Origin: Eledone cirrhosa
Taxonomy: Eukaryota > Mollusca > Cephalopoda > Octopoda > Eledonidae
Direction: 5' to 3'
Length of the DNA stretch: 64,000 nt
Assembly (NCBI GenBank): GCA_964016885.1
Contig: OZ024747.1
Location: forward strand, 2,273,262-2,337,261
Shown: positions 10,168 to 22,800 of the stretch, one piece after another
Layout: the number at the start of each line of letters is the position of its first letter
Numbering within the stretch: the stretch's first letter is position 1
Program-made: the position numbers and the translations under genes
The notes under the pieces: model-generated
The model's input: the letters and a program-made list of their open reading frames with translations, nothing else
The model's database searches: none
What the model was told of the DNA's origin: nothing

Positions 10168-10352
10168 GATAAAATAATTGTTTCTGCTTTTGGCACAAGG
10201 CCAGCATTTACTCAGTACATTACTGGTACTTTATTTTATAGACTCTGTAAGGATGAAAGCAAAGTTAACCTTGGCGGGATTTGAACTCAGATCGTAAAGA
10301 GACGTAACTACGCTGGAAAGCATGTCCGACCCTCTACCGATACTGCCAAATG
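10168..10352 (-). repeat. tRNA-derived SINE, near full length
   Basis: Complement of the 60,748-60,932 copy: AATAATTGTTTCTGCTTTTG, GCACAAGGCCAGCA, ACATTACTGGTACTTTATTT, GGCGGGATTTGAACTCAGAT, CGTAAAGAGACGTAACTACG and ACCCTCTACCGATACTGCCA. The B box (GAGTTCAAATCCC on minus) is preserved. Confidence 0.9.
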
Positions 10353-10444
10353 TACCCAGTGCATTTTATACACAAATATAGGTACATATGTGATAAAGAT
10401 GCAGCCCCCTGCCCATCTGACTGAGTGCTGACTTTTCCTGAGAT

Positions 10445-10493
10445 GACCAGTCTAAACTATACTAGCATGGACAATGGACGTTAAACAATGATG
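10445..10493 (-). repeat. Head fragment of (CAT)n retroposon
   Basis: The plus strand reads ACTAGCATGGACAATGGACG followed by TTAAACAATGATGATG. This is the reverse complement of the head seen at 8,897. Confidence 0.75.
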
Positions 10494-10744
10494 ATGTTGT
10501 ATTTGACTGTGTGTGTATATGAGATAAAACCAACCAGGAGACTGACCTTCACTTGGTACTTTTGATAGCAGTAAACAAAAGATACAATCATGATATCAGT
10601 GTCAGAAACATTATTAACATCTTTATATGTTCTTTGAGTTGACTTTTAAACATTGTAAACACTGAAATGATAGCAGGCCTCTTACTTTCAAGTTCAGTAT
10701 GGCTAATTATAAATTCATATGAACATAACATTATCTTTTACATC
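10494..10744. other. Unassigned AT-rich stretch
   Basis: No gene or repeat recognised. Confidence 0.45.
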
Positions 10745-10776
10745 TAACCCTGTACCGATACTGCCAATCCACCACC
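10745..10776 (-). repeat. SINE head fragment
   Basis: ACCCTGTACCGATACTGCCA followed by ATCCACCACC is the complement of the first 30 or so bases of the tRNA-derived SINE. It lies just beyond the 3' end of the retrotransposon pseudogene. Confidence 0.7.
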
Positions 10777-10841
10777 AGAAAAATATAGTAAAACACACTC
10801 GTCACTTATATATATGTATGAGATGAAAGAATGGTATTTAA

Positions 10842-12209
10842 CTAATGTAATGGTACATGATGGGGCCCACCCACAGCCCCAGCGGACAGAATGGAGAAAG
10901 CGTTTCCTCGGAGGACGGCAAGGGAGACGCGCTGGAAAAGCCACTCCAACTCGCGGGGCTCACACCTATGGCTGGCCAGCTCAGCGCCTATGGTGGTGAG
11001 TAAGGAGGTAGCCCTGGGGCCGAGGACACCAGAAGTTTCCACTGCCAGGGGAATGACCGCAAACCTGTCGGAGAGCGACCGGTATTTGAGGAGTTTGGCC
11101 CCCTCAGCCCGACGTGCAGCAGAACCTGGGTCAGTCGCAGACTGCACCAGGTTGCTGCTGCAGAAAGTGTCAGTGCAAGTGGCATCCCAGACGAGGGGTT
11201 TGCCACCGCGGAACGGGAAGATGGTCATGCCATCTGGCCTTTTGCCGTCCCCTCAATCCAGCCCCACCGGCTCGAGCTGGGAAAGGAAGCCTGCAGCATC
11301 CAAGCCATGCTTAATGACCTCGTTGAGGGCAGCATGGCGTGGAATGTGGCCGGCACTGTGGCGACAGGAAAGCGGGTGGAGGCCGAAAGAGTCCACGGTG
11401 GAACCGCAGTGACATTGTTGTGACTGGCAGATCCGGAGGCCGAGCCTCAGGGAAACGCCGATGCGCAGGCTATGGTTGTCTAGCTGCGTGCCAGTGGAGA
11501 AGGAGGGCAGGGCATGGAGCCAGGCACCACTGTGGAGTTTGGAGGCTGCACGAAAACAAGCAAGGCGGTGCTGGTCGAGCTGGTGCGTGAGCCTGTCTGA
11601 GGCCAGGCTGCACTGGATGGCATCCCAAGTGTGTTGGGGGGACTTGACGTCAACAGGGGGAGAAGGAGGAGGGACATCTACTGGGCTAAGTCCCAGCCAG
11701 TCCCACGTCTCACAGGCAGCCTCACGTTCTCTGAACACAGAGGGTTCTGTTGTGTTTTGAAGAACCCTGCTGACGAGGACGCGGCACGAGGTTACCGATG
11801 AAAGATATGCTGGCAAAGCTAGTGAGATCGGGGACCGGAGGCCTAGGCCGCCATACCTGACCGGTAAAGTGGCCTGTTGCCACCCTATGTCGTCAAACTT
11901 GACGTTGCATATCCCCTCGGTATCGAGGTCAGCGAGGAGAGATGTCTGGGTGTAGCATGGAGCGCTGCAGAGTGTATAGAGGAGATTCGGCATGGCGAAG
12001 CAGTTCCTCAGCAGAAAGAGAGCTGGGTGGCCGTCAATCAAGCCCAGTCGGCTCGTGAGAGTCTGGAGCTGTTGAAGCCTGGACCTGATGGTGGAGTGGA
12101 TGGCCGGCGGGTGGATCGGTGACCCGAGGATGAAGACATCCTCTTTGGGGGTCACCTGAACCTGGCGGAGAATGGACCGCACATCCAAGACAGAGGCTGC
12201 AAAGCTCAC
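10842..12209 (-). pseudogene. Non-LTR retrotransposon C-terminal ORF (RT thumb, CCHC, nuclease-like), one in-frame stop
   Basis: Read from 12,209 down to 10,842 this is one frame of about 455 codons broken only by a TGA at 11,255-11,253 (codon 319). Residues 109-126 (GWQQATLPVRYGGLGLRS) form the conserved block after the RT palm. A zinc-knuckle-like CxC-x9-H-x3-C is at C266, C268, H278 and C282, followed by RH at 291-292. After LEPVGL and the stop come RPDG (D326) and WDATCTDT (D342, D347), which look like the acidic core of a PD-(D/E)XK-type endonuclease. RT end, then CCHC finger, then RPD/WD nuclease is the order known for R2/R4-type site-specific LINEs; the clade is my inference. The catalytic RT palm is absent: similarity starts near 12,209. 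The region is GC-rich against AT-rich flanks. Many overlapping plus-strand open frames here are shadows. Confidence 0.75.
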
Positions 12210-12245
12210 AGCATTTTTTACTGTAATCAGAAGTAGATTTCTATC

Positions 12246-12461
12246 TTAACCCTTTAGCATTTAAACCGGCCGTATCTGGCCAGAATTATCCCACCTCATT
12301 CTGTTCAAACTGGCTGTAACTGGCCATTCATACTGATGTTAAGGTATTGTTCTCAAAATAAACAATATAAAAATCTCATAGATTCAACATTATGTGAGAT
12401 AAAGTGTTTACCATGAAAATATAATAGTAAACATAGAGTAATGTAAATGGAAGAGGGTTAA
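12246..12461 (+). mobile_element. piggyBac-like MITE, copy 2
   Basis: TTAA at both ends. The left terminus is CCCTTTAGCATTTAAACCGG. The right terminus, read inward, is CCCTCTTCCATTTACAT, so its inverted repeat has decayed. The internal ATACTGATGTTAAGGTATTG and TTCTCAAAATAAA blocks match copy 1. It starts 37 bases beyond the retrotransposon pseudogene. Confidence 0.85.
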
Positions 12462-12539
12462 AGGAATCAAAGATTGAATATTGTATATTTAAAAAAGTTA
12501 ATTTAAGGCTAACAATTTTGGAGTAGGGGAAAGTTGATT

Positions 12540-12664
12540 AATTCAACCCTATTTCATTACTGCTAATTTATCTTACTTCGATGGGATTTGAACTTAGAAC
12601 GTATAGAGCTATAACTCTATGCCATTAAGCATCTTGAATGCTCCACTGATACTGCCAATCCATT
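12540..12664 (-). repeat. tRNA-derived SINE, minus member of a head-to-head pair
   Basis: Contains CTTCGATGGGATTTGAACTT, GAGCTATAACTCTATGCC and CTGATACTGCCAATCCATTA. This is the 5' half of the SINE on the minus strand, ending head-first at 12,664. Confidence 0.8.
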
Positions 12665-12665
12665 A

Positions 12666-12830
12666 TTATTGGTAGAGGGTCGGATGCCATGCTTTCTAGC
12701 ATAGAGTTACAGCTCTTTATGATCTGAGTTCAAATCCCGTCGAGGTTAACTTTGCCTTATGGGGTCGATAAAATAATGTACCAGTAATGTACTGGGTAAT
12801 GTGCCAAAAGTAGAAACAATCATTATTTTT
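12666..12830 (+). repeat. tRNA-derived SINE, plus member of a head-to-head pair
   Basis: Starts TTGGTAGAGGGTCGGATGCC, then GAGTTCAAATCCCGTCGAGG (B box), GGGGTCGATAAAATAATGTA and AAAGTAGAAACAAT. The first tRNA-like bases are missing at the junction with the inverted neighbour. Confidence 0.85.
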
Positions 12831-12837
12831 AATTTTC

Positions 12838-12945
12838 TACCCAAATTTTTTTAGAGGGGGGGGGGGGGGGGGGGCTCTATTTTATATAAAGGTCTCAGCA
12901 GGTGAAAGTCAGGCCCTGTCACTGTTCGGTTTCTAGTATTTCCTA
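12838..12945 (-). repeat. Unnamed dispersed repeat, copy 2, with poly-G tract
   Basis: Inverted relative of 8,380-8,475. It contains an uninterrupted run of about 18 G near 12,856-12,874 that the other copy lacks; there the equivalent place reads GGCCCTTCTCT. Confidence 0.55.
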
Positions 12946-13575
12946 ACATATTATAACATATATATAAATATAGCCACTGATGATGTTTAAGTGTTCTGAA
13001 GAATTAAACATCTTACAATTCCCAAAACGATAGTTATTTCTTAGCTACTAGATACAAACCAAAATTTCATATGTGATTAAATTTATTCCAATACTATCTT
13101 TCTGTCTCTGGGAAACATCAGATTCTTTCAGAGATCACGAAATAATTCCAAGAACGTTATTTTAACAACTTAGAAAATTGGAATAAATATCTAGTGATAT
13201 ATTATTTACAATACACATAATTCTCGTTTCCTGATTCAATTAAATATTTACATTAACTGAATGAGATTGAAATATTCCAAGTCTAGAAATATTTCGATGG
13301 TATTTAATATGCACTTATGATTTAAAAATATGTTATCTCTGATTTAGGATGATATAAAATGTCTTCGGGAAGTAAAATATACATTAAATTAAAATATCAT
13401 TGAAAAATCTTTTAATATTTTGAGTGAAGTGACAAGCACTGTTGCAGGGATAAGAAATACAGTTTTGATTCACAATATAAGCTATTTCAATTTGTGGTCA
13501 TTTTAGTTTGCTTATATGACTAATACTCTTGAGGAAATCAAGAAAATAAGAAAGAATATTCCCTTTTCTATTTAA
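12946..13575. other. Unassigned AT-rich stretch
   Basis: No gene, RNA or repeat recognised. Confidence 0.5.
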
Positions 13576-13579
13576 CTGA

Positions 13580-13774
13580 CAGCAGAGAGAGAGAGAAGGG
13601 AAGGAGAGAGAGGGGTGGATAAAGAGGGAGAGAGGTGGCGGAGATGGGGAAGAGAGAGGGGGAGGGGGAGATGGGGGAGATAAAGAGGGGAGAGAGGGGG
13701 AAGAGAGAGAGAGAGGGAGGGAGAGAGTTGGGGGAGGAGATAGAGAGGAGGAAGAGAGAGATAGGGAGGGGAGG

Positions 13775-13824
<50 letters not shown>

Positions 13825-13850
13825 TGAAAGTGAGAGAGAAAGAACAAATT
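13580..13850 (+). repeat. Polypurine tract with GATA block
   Basis: About 270 bases almost purely A and G on plus (GAGAGAGGG modules), with seven or so GATA units at 13,785-13,803. Open frames across it code only for Ser/Leu/Pro-type polymers. Confidence 0.9.
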
Positions 13851-13904
13851 AAAAACTGGAGAAAGTTTGGTGGTTTGCAGTGCTAAGATAGTTTCCTCTC
13901 ATAT

Positions 13905-14150
13905 GACAATATATGTGTATGTATGTATGTGTATGTATGTATATGTGTATGTATGTATGTGTATGTGTATGTATGTATGTGTATGTATGTATATGTGTAT
14001 GTATATGTGTATGTATGTATGTGTATGTATGCATGTATATGTGTATGCATATGTGTATGTATGCATGTATATGTGTATGTATGCATGTGTATGTGTGTGT
14101 ATGCATGTATATGTGTGTGTTATGTGTACATATGTATATATGTATGTGTG
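13905..14150 (+). repeat. TATG/TGTA microsatellite
   Basis: Irregular GTATGTATGTGTATGTATAT modules for about 245 bases, drifting to GCATGTATAT modules near the right end. Confidence 0.9.
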
Positions 14151-14164
14151 GCTTGAAGAAGTTA

Positions 14165-14574
14165 CAGTGAAATAAAACTTAACTAGAAATTAATTCTGAA
14201 TTAACAAATTCTGTTCTGTATCTTTTATGGTCTCAGAGTTGGATAAATTGAATTGCTTTAAGCAATGTAGAATCTAAAGATATGGCCCTTGTCCATCATC
14301 AGAGGTAGAGGAAGAAAGAAAGGTGTGTTATAAGCATGTTTTTTTACTCTTTAATCAGGGAAAGGAGGGCAGTGCTTGTGACCCTTTTGGTGTCTCACAG
14401 ACTGGTGGGGGAGAGTAAGGGGGGAAGGTACCATCAAATGCATGCAATATCTGCCCGGACAGCGGGGTGGCCATTGTATGGGCTCCTGTTTGCTTGTAAT
14501 AGTGAGAGATGGGGAGAGTGAGAGAGATGGGGAGAGTGAGTGAAAGAGAGAGAACAACACACTTGATAAGACAA
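14165..14574. other. Unassigned stretch with a short GAGA segment
   Basis: No gene recognised. AGTGAGAGAGATGGGGAGAG repeats about twice near 14,500-14,545. Confidence 0.5.
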
Positions 14575-14660
14575 TAATAGGAAGGACATCCACCTGTAGA
14601 AAACTTGCCGAACAAAGGATTTGGAAGAGATGACTTTGTTAAACATACCTGTGTGTCAGC
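14575..14660 (-). repeat. Fragment of (CAT)n retroposon
   Basis: The plus strand GGACATCCACCTGTAGAAAA followed by CTTGCC is the complement of the GGCAAGTTTTCTACAG-GTGGATGTCC block of the retroposon body. Confidence 0.65.
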
Positions 14661-14724
14661 TGGTGGCGCTAAACCAATTGATGGATTAAGTCTGCAACTA
14701 AAGTAAGCTCTGTAGTCAGAAGAT

Positions 14725-15175
14725 CATCATTATCATCATCAGCAGCATCATAGTAGTTTAATGGGTAATTTCCCTGCTAGCAATGGTTGGAAGGGTCAGT
14801 ACTGAAGCTGGGTTACTGATCACCCAGGCAGGCCAGAAATCTGTATCTTGCTTATATACAGTCCCATGTTCATCCGAGTGCCCAGGAAAAGTTGTCATGT
14901 CTTTGATACAACTGAGAGGCCCTCCTAAGCCTCTGTTGGTAAACTTTCTATGGCTAGATGACCTTCCCATTGCCAACCACTTTACAGTGTGTACTTTGTG
15001 TAATTATGTAAATAATCAACAGTAGTGAGGCTGTCATGTTCTTGACACAACTGAAGAATCTTCATAACCTTTTGTTTGGCAAACTTTCTACAGCTGGATG
15101 CCCTTCATACCACCAACCACTTTACAGCATGTACTGGATGTATTTCTCATGTAAACCACCAACATTAAAGAGGTT
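14725..15175 (+). repeat. Two consecutive (CAT)n retroposon bodies
   Basis: A CAT-rich head at 14,726-14,750 is followed by a body with GTAAACTTTCTATGGCTAGA, CCTTCCCATTGCCAACCACT and TTTACAGTGTG. A second body begins near 15,028 with GGCTGTCATGTTCTTGACAC, TTTCTACAGCTGGATGCCCT and ACCACTTTACAGCATG. The second lacks its own head, so this is either a partial tandem duplication or a truncated insertion. Confidence 0.7.
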
Positions 15176-16619
15176 GTACTGTGGCACAACTGATTCTTGT
15201 ACTTCAACAGTATTTCTGTCTCTTTTTTGGCAATGTTTTGGTCAGAAACTATTGAGATTTTTTATCAGAGTACAGATATTTTTTGTTCTAATCCTTGATT
15301 ATTATAGCTGGAGAGTTTACCTTCATCTTATTATCAATTTACATCAGCATATTTCACATGACTGTGGCCACATCATTACATGTTTTTGTGTTTGCTACAT
15401 GTTTATATCAGTTCCTATTAATTTTCAGTATATTGCCTACTGGACATTGTTGACTTAATTATATCTATAGGTAGTTCTGATCTAATTCTCTCATTTTGCC
15501 ATTTCTACCTGATTTAATGTTCTCACTTTTAGCTAATTCACTTCTTTTTATAGCAGAATTCATGTATTTGTCAAATACCATACTTATTTTTATGAAGAAT
15601 TTCTAATAGGTTTTTCAGCTAGCTATTATTCCTTATAAATATGTTTAAGTCCTTCATACAAACGAGATGGTTTATAGTTTAGCATATAACCATCATCATC
15701 ATCATCATAGCCATCATCATCATTATTGCTGTTGTTGTTTATGTTTTGTTGTTGTTGTGTACAACTACCATTACTTCTCTTCCAAAATATCCATATGCTA
15801 AAAATATAGATGCCTCTTGTAATATTTAGTTTGTTTGCTTGATTGCTTACTTAAGTGTCCACTCTGGTTATCTCAGAAATTACTGGAGATAGAATGTCTA
15901 AATTCGTCATCGGTGATTGCTAAGTAAAAAATAAAATAATATTTTCATGTTTAAAATTTGTGTTGTTTTTTTAACATGTCTTATAGTTATGCTGGACAAT
16001 TTATCGATTCTATGAAAACCAAAATAAGTTACATAAAAATGAAATGCAATAATATTAGTTCTATGAAAATAAATTGATTATATGAACAACAAATTCTAAT
16101 AAAAACTAAGTTCCATACCGAGTTTACTTAGCTACAGAATTCCTTTCAGTTATTGCTGCCTATAAATGCTAGATGTTTCAAATTCATAAGGACCAAACAA
16201 ATAACGTTAAGCTTATGAAACAACCTCTGTATGGTTGCTAAATCTGCTAAAAATAACAGTCAAACCTCCCCCCCAAATCCCACTCATTGATAAAAGGACA
16301 CATTGGACTGTGTAGTCCTAGATATATGAATAGACACTATGATCATAACTGGAACATTCTTGATCATAGTTGATTTCAATGAGAGATGGGTTGACTTGGT
16401 CCAAACCAACAACAACAACTAATGGATGTGTTTGTAGTGTATGACATAACAGTTGAGGTTCATTGATCTAGTTAACCATTTATTACCACCAAATATCAAC
16501 TGAATGCTTTATAGTGAATTCCACTTTCAAGAGTGTCTGCTGTTCTAGAAAGGTGACATTTTCTGATTCAGCTTTAGCCTGTTTTTTTTTATTATTTATT
16601 TTTTGGCTTTACAGAGAAT
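15176..16619. other. AT-rich stretch with short CAT and GTT runs
   Basis: Nothing gene-like. A CAT run lies at 15,688-15,724 and a TGTTGTTG run at 15,727-15,757. The 140-codon open frame at 15,036-15,458 begins inside a retroposon and has no domain signature. Confidence 0.5.
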
Positions 16620-16756
16620 TGGTCAACAAGATCCCTGCCCTCATTCACTTAGAGTGTGAGGAGGAACTTGTCAAATTGAACCAAGGAAACAATGTTTCTA
16701 TTGGTCTTTCCATTGCCGATACTGTCTACCCATTGCAACTCATGGCAGAAAGGGCA
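16620..16756 (+). repeat. Unnamed dispersed repeat, shared with the right window end
   Basis: The block with GTTTCTATTGGTCTTTCCAT and TGCCGATACTGTCTACCC recurs with about 80% similarity at 63,950-64,000. An 82-codon open frame (16,514-16,762) overlaps it and is not supported as a gene. Confidence 0.6.
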
Positions 16757-16862
16757 ATATGAAATAAAGTGTTTTAATCAAGGACATAATGCATCACCCA
16801 GACCAGGTATTGAACTCACAACCTCACAATTATGAATACAACTCTCTACTCAGCCGCACACC
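16757..16862 (-). repeat. tRNA-derived SINE (AAATAAAGTG type)
   Basis: ATGAAATAAAGTGTTTTAAT, ATCACCCAGACCAGG, TATTGAACTCACAACCTC and CAGCCGCACACC parallel the copy at 1,195-1,336. It lies about 65 bases left of the satellite array. Confidence 0.75.
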
Positions 16863-19800
16863 TTCACAGGATTGTTTATTGCAGTAGATATCAGTAATGA
16901 GGAGTAGATGTTCCAAATAAGGTGTTGGCAACAACACTCCATCATCATCATCAGCAACACTATAAACAACAACACTCCATCATCATCATCACCAACACTA
17001 TAAACAACAATACTCCATCATCATCATCACCAACACTATAAACAACAACACTCCAGCATCATCATCATCACCAACACTATAAGAAACAATACTCCATCAT
17101 CATCATCACCAACACTATAAACAACAACACTCCATCATCATCATCACCAACACTATAAACAACAACACTCCATCATCATCATCACCAACACTATAAACAA
17201 CAACACTCCATCATCATCATCACCAACACTATAAACAACAACACTCCATCATCATCATCACCAACACTATAAACAACAACACTCCATCATCATCATCACC
17301 AACACTATAAACAACAACACTCCATCATCATCATCACCAACACTATAAACAACAACACTCCATCATCATCATCACCAACACTATAAACAACAACACTCCA
17401 TCATCATCATCACCAACACTATAAACAACAATACTCCATCATCATCATCACCAACACTATAAACAACAATACTCCACCATCATCATCACCAACACTATAA
17501 ACAACAACACTCCATCATCATCATCACCAACACTATAAACAACAACACTCCATCATCATCACCACCAACACTATAAACAACAACACTCCAGCATCATCAT
17601 CATCACCAACACTATAAACAACAATACTCCACCATCATCATCACCAACACTATAAACAACAACACTCCATCATCATCATCACCAACACTATAAACAACAA
17701 CACTCCAGCATCATCATCATCACCAACACTATAAACAACAATACTCCATCATCATCATCACCAACACTATAAACAACAATACTCCATCATCATCATCACC
17801 AACACTATAAACAACAATACTCCATCATCATCACCACCAACACTATAAACAACAACACTCCATCATCATCATCACCAACACTATAAACAACAACACTCCA
17901 TCATCATCATCACCAACACTATAAACAACAACACTCCATCATCATCATCACCAACACTATAAACAACAATACTCCATCATCATCATCACCAACACTATAA
18001 ACAACAATACTCCACCATCATCATCACCAACACTATAAACAACAATACTCCATCATCATCATCACCAACACTATAAACAACAACACTCCAGCATCATCAT
18101 CACCACCAACACTATAAACAACAATACTCCATCATCATCATCACCAACACTATAAACAACAATACTCCATCATCATCATCACCAACACTATAAACAACAA
18201 TACTCCATCATCATCATCAGCAACACTATAAACAACAATACTCCATCATCATCATCACCAACACTATAAACAACAACACTCCAGCATCATCATCACCACC
18301 AACACTATAAACAACAACACTCCAGCATCATCATCATCACCAACACTATAAACAACAATACTCCATCATCATCATCACCAACACTATAAACAACAACACT
18401 CCAGCATCATCATCATCACCAACACTATAAACAACAATACTCCATCATCATCATCACCAACACTATAAACAACAATACTCCACCATCATCATCACCAACA
18501 CTATAAACAACAATACTCCATCATCATCACCACCAACACTATAAACAACAACACTCCATCATCATCATCACCAACACTATAAACAACAATACTCCATCAT
18601 CATCACCACCAACACTATAAACAACAACACTCCATCATCATCATCACCAACACTATAAACAACAATACTCCATCATCATCATCACCAACACTATAAACAA
18701 CAACACTCCATCATCATCATCACCAACACTATAAACAACAACACTCCAGCATCATCATCATCACCAACACTATAAACAACAATACTCCACCATCATCATC
18801 ACCAACACTATAAACAACAACACTCCATCATCATCACCACCAACACTATAAACAACAATACTCCATCATCATCATCACCAACACTATAAACAACAACACT
18901 CCAGCATCATCATCACCAACACTATAAACAACAACACTCCAGCATCATCATCATCAGCAACACTATAAACAACAATACTCCACCATCATCACCACCAACA
19001 CTATAAACAACAATACTCCATCATCATCACCACCAACACTATAAACAACAACACTCCATCATCATCACCACCAACACTATAAACAACAACACTCCATCAT
19101 CATCATCAGCAACACTATAAACAACAATACTCCATCATCATCACCACCAACACTATAAACAACAACACTCCATCATCATCACCACCAACACTATAAACAA
19201 CAACACTCCATCATCATCATCACCAACACTATAAACAACAACACTCCATCATCATCATCACCAACACTATAAACAACAATACTCCATCATCATCATCAGC
19301 AACACTATAAACAACAATACTCCATCATCATCACCACCAACACTATAAACAACAATACTCCATCATCATCATCAGCAACACTATAAACAACAATACTCCA
19401 TCATCATCACCACCAACACTATAAACAACAACACTCCATCATCATCACCACCAACACTATAAACAACAACACTCCAGCATCATCATCACCACCAACACTA
19501 TAAACAACAATACTCCATCATCATCATCAGCAACACTATAAACAACAATACTCCATCATCATCACCACCAACACTATAAACAACAATACTCCATCATCAT
19601 CACCACCAACACTATAAACAACAACACTCCATCATCATCACCACCAACACTATAAACAACAATACTCCATCATCATCATCAGCAACACTATAAACAACAA
19701 TACTCCATCATCATCACCACCAACACTATAAACAACAATACTCCATCATCATCATCAGCAACACTATAAACAACAATACTCCATCATCATCACCACCAAC

Positions 19801-22800
19801 ACTATAAACAACAATACTCCATCATCATCACCACCAACACTATAAACAACAACACTCCATCATCATCACCACCAACACTATAAACAACAATACTCCATCA
19901 TCATCACCACCAACACTATAAACAACAACACTCCATCATCATCATCACCAACACTATAAACAACAACACTCCATCATCATCACCACCAACACTATAAACA
20001 ACAATACTCCATCATCATCATCAGCAACACTATAAACAACAATACTCCATCATCATCACCACCAACACTATAAACAACAATACTCCATCATCATCATCAG
20101 CAACACTATAAACAACAATACTCCATCATCATCACCACCAACACTATAAACAACAATACTCCATCATCATCACCACCAACACTATAAACAACAACACTCC
20201 ATCATCATCACCACCAACACTATAAACAACAATACTCCATCATCATCACCACCAACACTATAAACAACAACACTCCATCATCATCATCACCAACACTATA
20301 AACAACAACACTCCATCATCATCATCACCAACACTATAAACAACAACACTCCATCATCATCATCAGCAACACTATAAACAACAATACTCCATCATCATCA
20401 CCACCAACACTATAAACAACAACACTCCAGCATCATCATCACCACCAACACTATAAACAACAATACTCCATCATCATCACCACCAACACTATAAACAACA
20501 ACACTCCAGCATCATCACCACCAACACTATAAACAACAACACTCCATCATCATCATCACCAACACTATAAACAACAATACTCCATCATCATCATCACCAA
20601 CACTATAAACAACAACACTCCAGCATCATCATCACCACCAACACTATAAACAACAATACTCCATCATCATCACCACCAACACTATAAACAACAACACTCC
20701 ATCATCATCATCACCAACACTATAAACAACAACACTCCATCATCATCATCACCAACACTATAAACAACAACACTCCATCATCATCATCAGCAACACTATA
20801 AACAACAATACTCCATCATCATCACCACCAACACTATAAACAACAACACTCCAGCATCATCATCACCACCAACACTATAAACAACAATACTCCATCATCA
20901 TCACCACCAACACTATAAACAACAACACTCCAGCATCATCACCACCAACACTATAAACAACAACACTCCAGCATCATCACCACCAACACTATAAACAACA
21001 ACACTCCATCATCATCATCACCAACACTATAAACAACAATACTCCATCATCATCATCACCAACACTATAAACAACAACACTCCAGCATCATCATCATCAC
21101 CAACACTATAAACAACAATACTCCATCATCATCACCACCAACACTATAAACAACAACACTCCAGCATCATCACCACCAACACTATAAACAACAACACTCC
21201 ATCATCATCATCACCAACACTATAAACAACAATACTCCATCATCATCATCACCAACACTATAAACAACAACACTCCAGCATCATCATCATCACCAACACT
21301 ATAAACAACAACACTCCATCATCATCATCACCAACACTATAAACAACAATACTCCATCATCATCATCACCACCAACACTATAAACAACAACACTCCAGCA
21401 TCATCATCATCACCAACACTATAAACAACAACACTCCATCATCATCATCACCACCAACACTATAAACAACAACACTCCATCATCATCATCACCAACACTA
21501 TAAACAACAATACTCCATCATCATCACCACCAACACTATAAACAACAACACTCCAGCATCATCATCATCACCAACACTATAAACAACAATACTCCATCAT
21601 CATCACCACCAACACTATAAACAACAATACTCCATCATCATCATCACCACCAACACTATAAACAACAACACTCCATCATCATCATCACCAACACTATAAA
21701 CAACAATACTCCATCATCATCACCACCAACACTATAAACAACAACACTCCATCATCATCATCACCACCAACACTATAAACAACAACACTCCATCATCATC
21801 ATCACCAACACTATAAACAACAATACTCCATCATCATCACCACCAACACTATAAACAACAACACTCCAGCATCATCATCATCACCAACACTATAAACAAC
21901 AATACTCCATCATCATCATCAGCAACACTATAAACAACAATACTCCATCATCATCACCACCAACACTATAAACAACAACACTCCAGCATCATCATCATCA
22001 CCAACACTATAAACAACAATACTCCATCATCATCACCACCAACACTATAAACAACAATACTCCATCATCATCATCACCACCAACACTATAAACAACAACA
22101 CTCCATCATCATCATCACCAACACTATAAACAACAATACTCCATCATCATCACCACCAACACTATAAACAACAACACTCCATCATCATCATCACCACCAA
22201 CACTATAAACAACAACACTCCATCATCATCATCACCAACACTATAAACAACAATACTCCATCATCATCACCACCAACACTATAAACAACAATACTCCATC
22301 ATCATCATCACCAACACTATAAACAACAATACTCCATCATCATCATCAGCAACACTATAAACAACAATACTCCATCATCATCACCACCAACACTATAAAC
22401 AACAACACTCCAGCATCATCATCATCACCAACACTATAAACAACAATACTCCATCATCATCACCACCAACACTATAAACAACAATACTCCATCATCATCA
22501 CCACCAACACTATAAACAACAATACTCCATCATCATCATCACCAACACTATAAACAACAATACTCCATCATCATCACCACCAACACTATAAACAACAATA
22601 CTCCATCATCATCACCACCAACACTATAAACAACAACACTCCAGCATCATCATCATCACCAACACTATAAACAACAACACTCCAGCATCATCATCATCAC
22701 CAACACTATAAACAACAACACTCCAGCATCATCATCATCACCAACACTATAAACAACAATACTCCATCATCATCACCACCAACACTATAAACAACAATAC

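Noticed and set aside
10891..11412. Plus-strand frame of 173 codons and several smaller ones
   Set aside because: They are antisense shadows of the GC-rich retrotransposon pseudogene on the minus strand.
15036..15458. 140-codon plus-strand frame
   Set aside because: It begins in a retroposon body and continues in T-rich DNA. No domain, splice or codon-use support.
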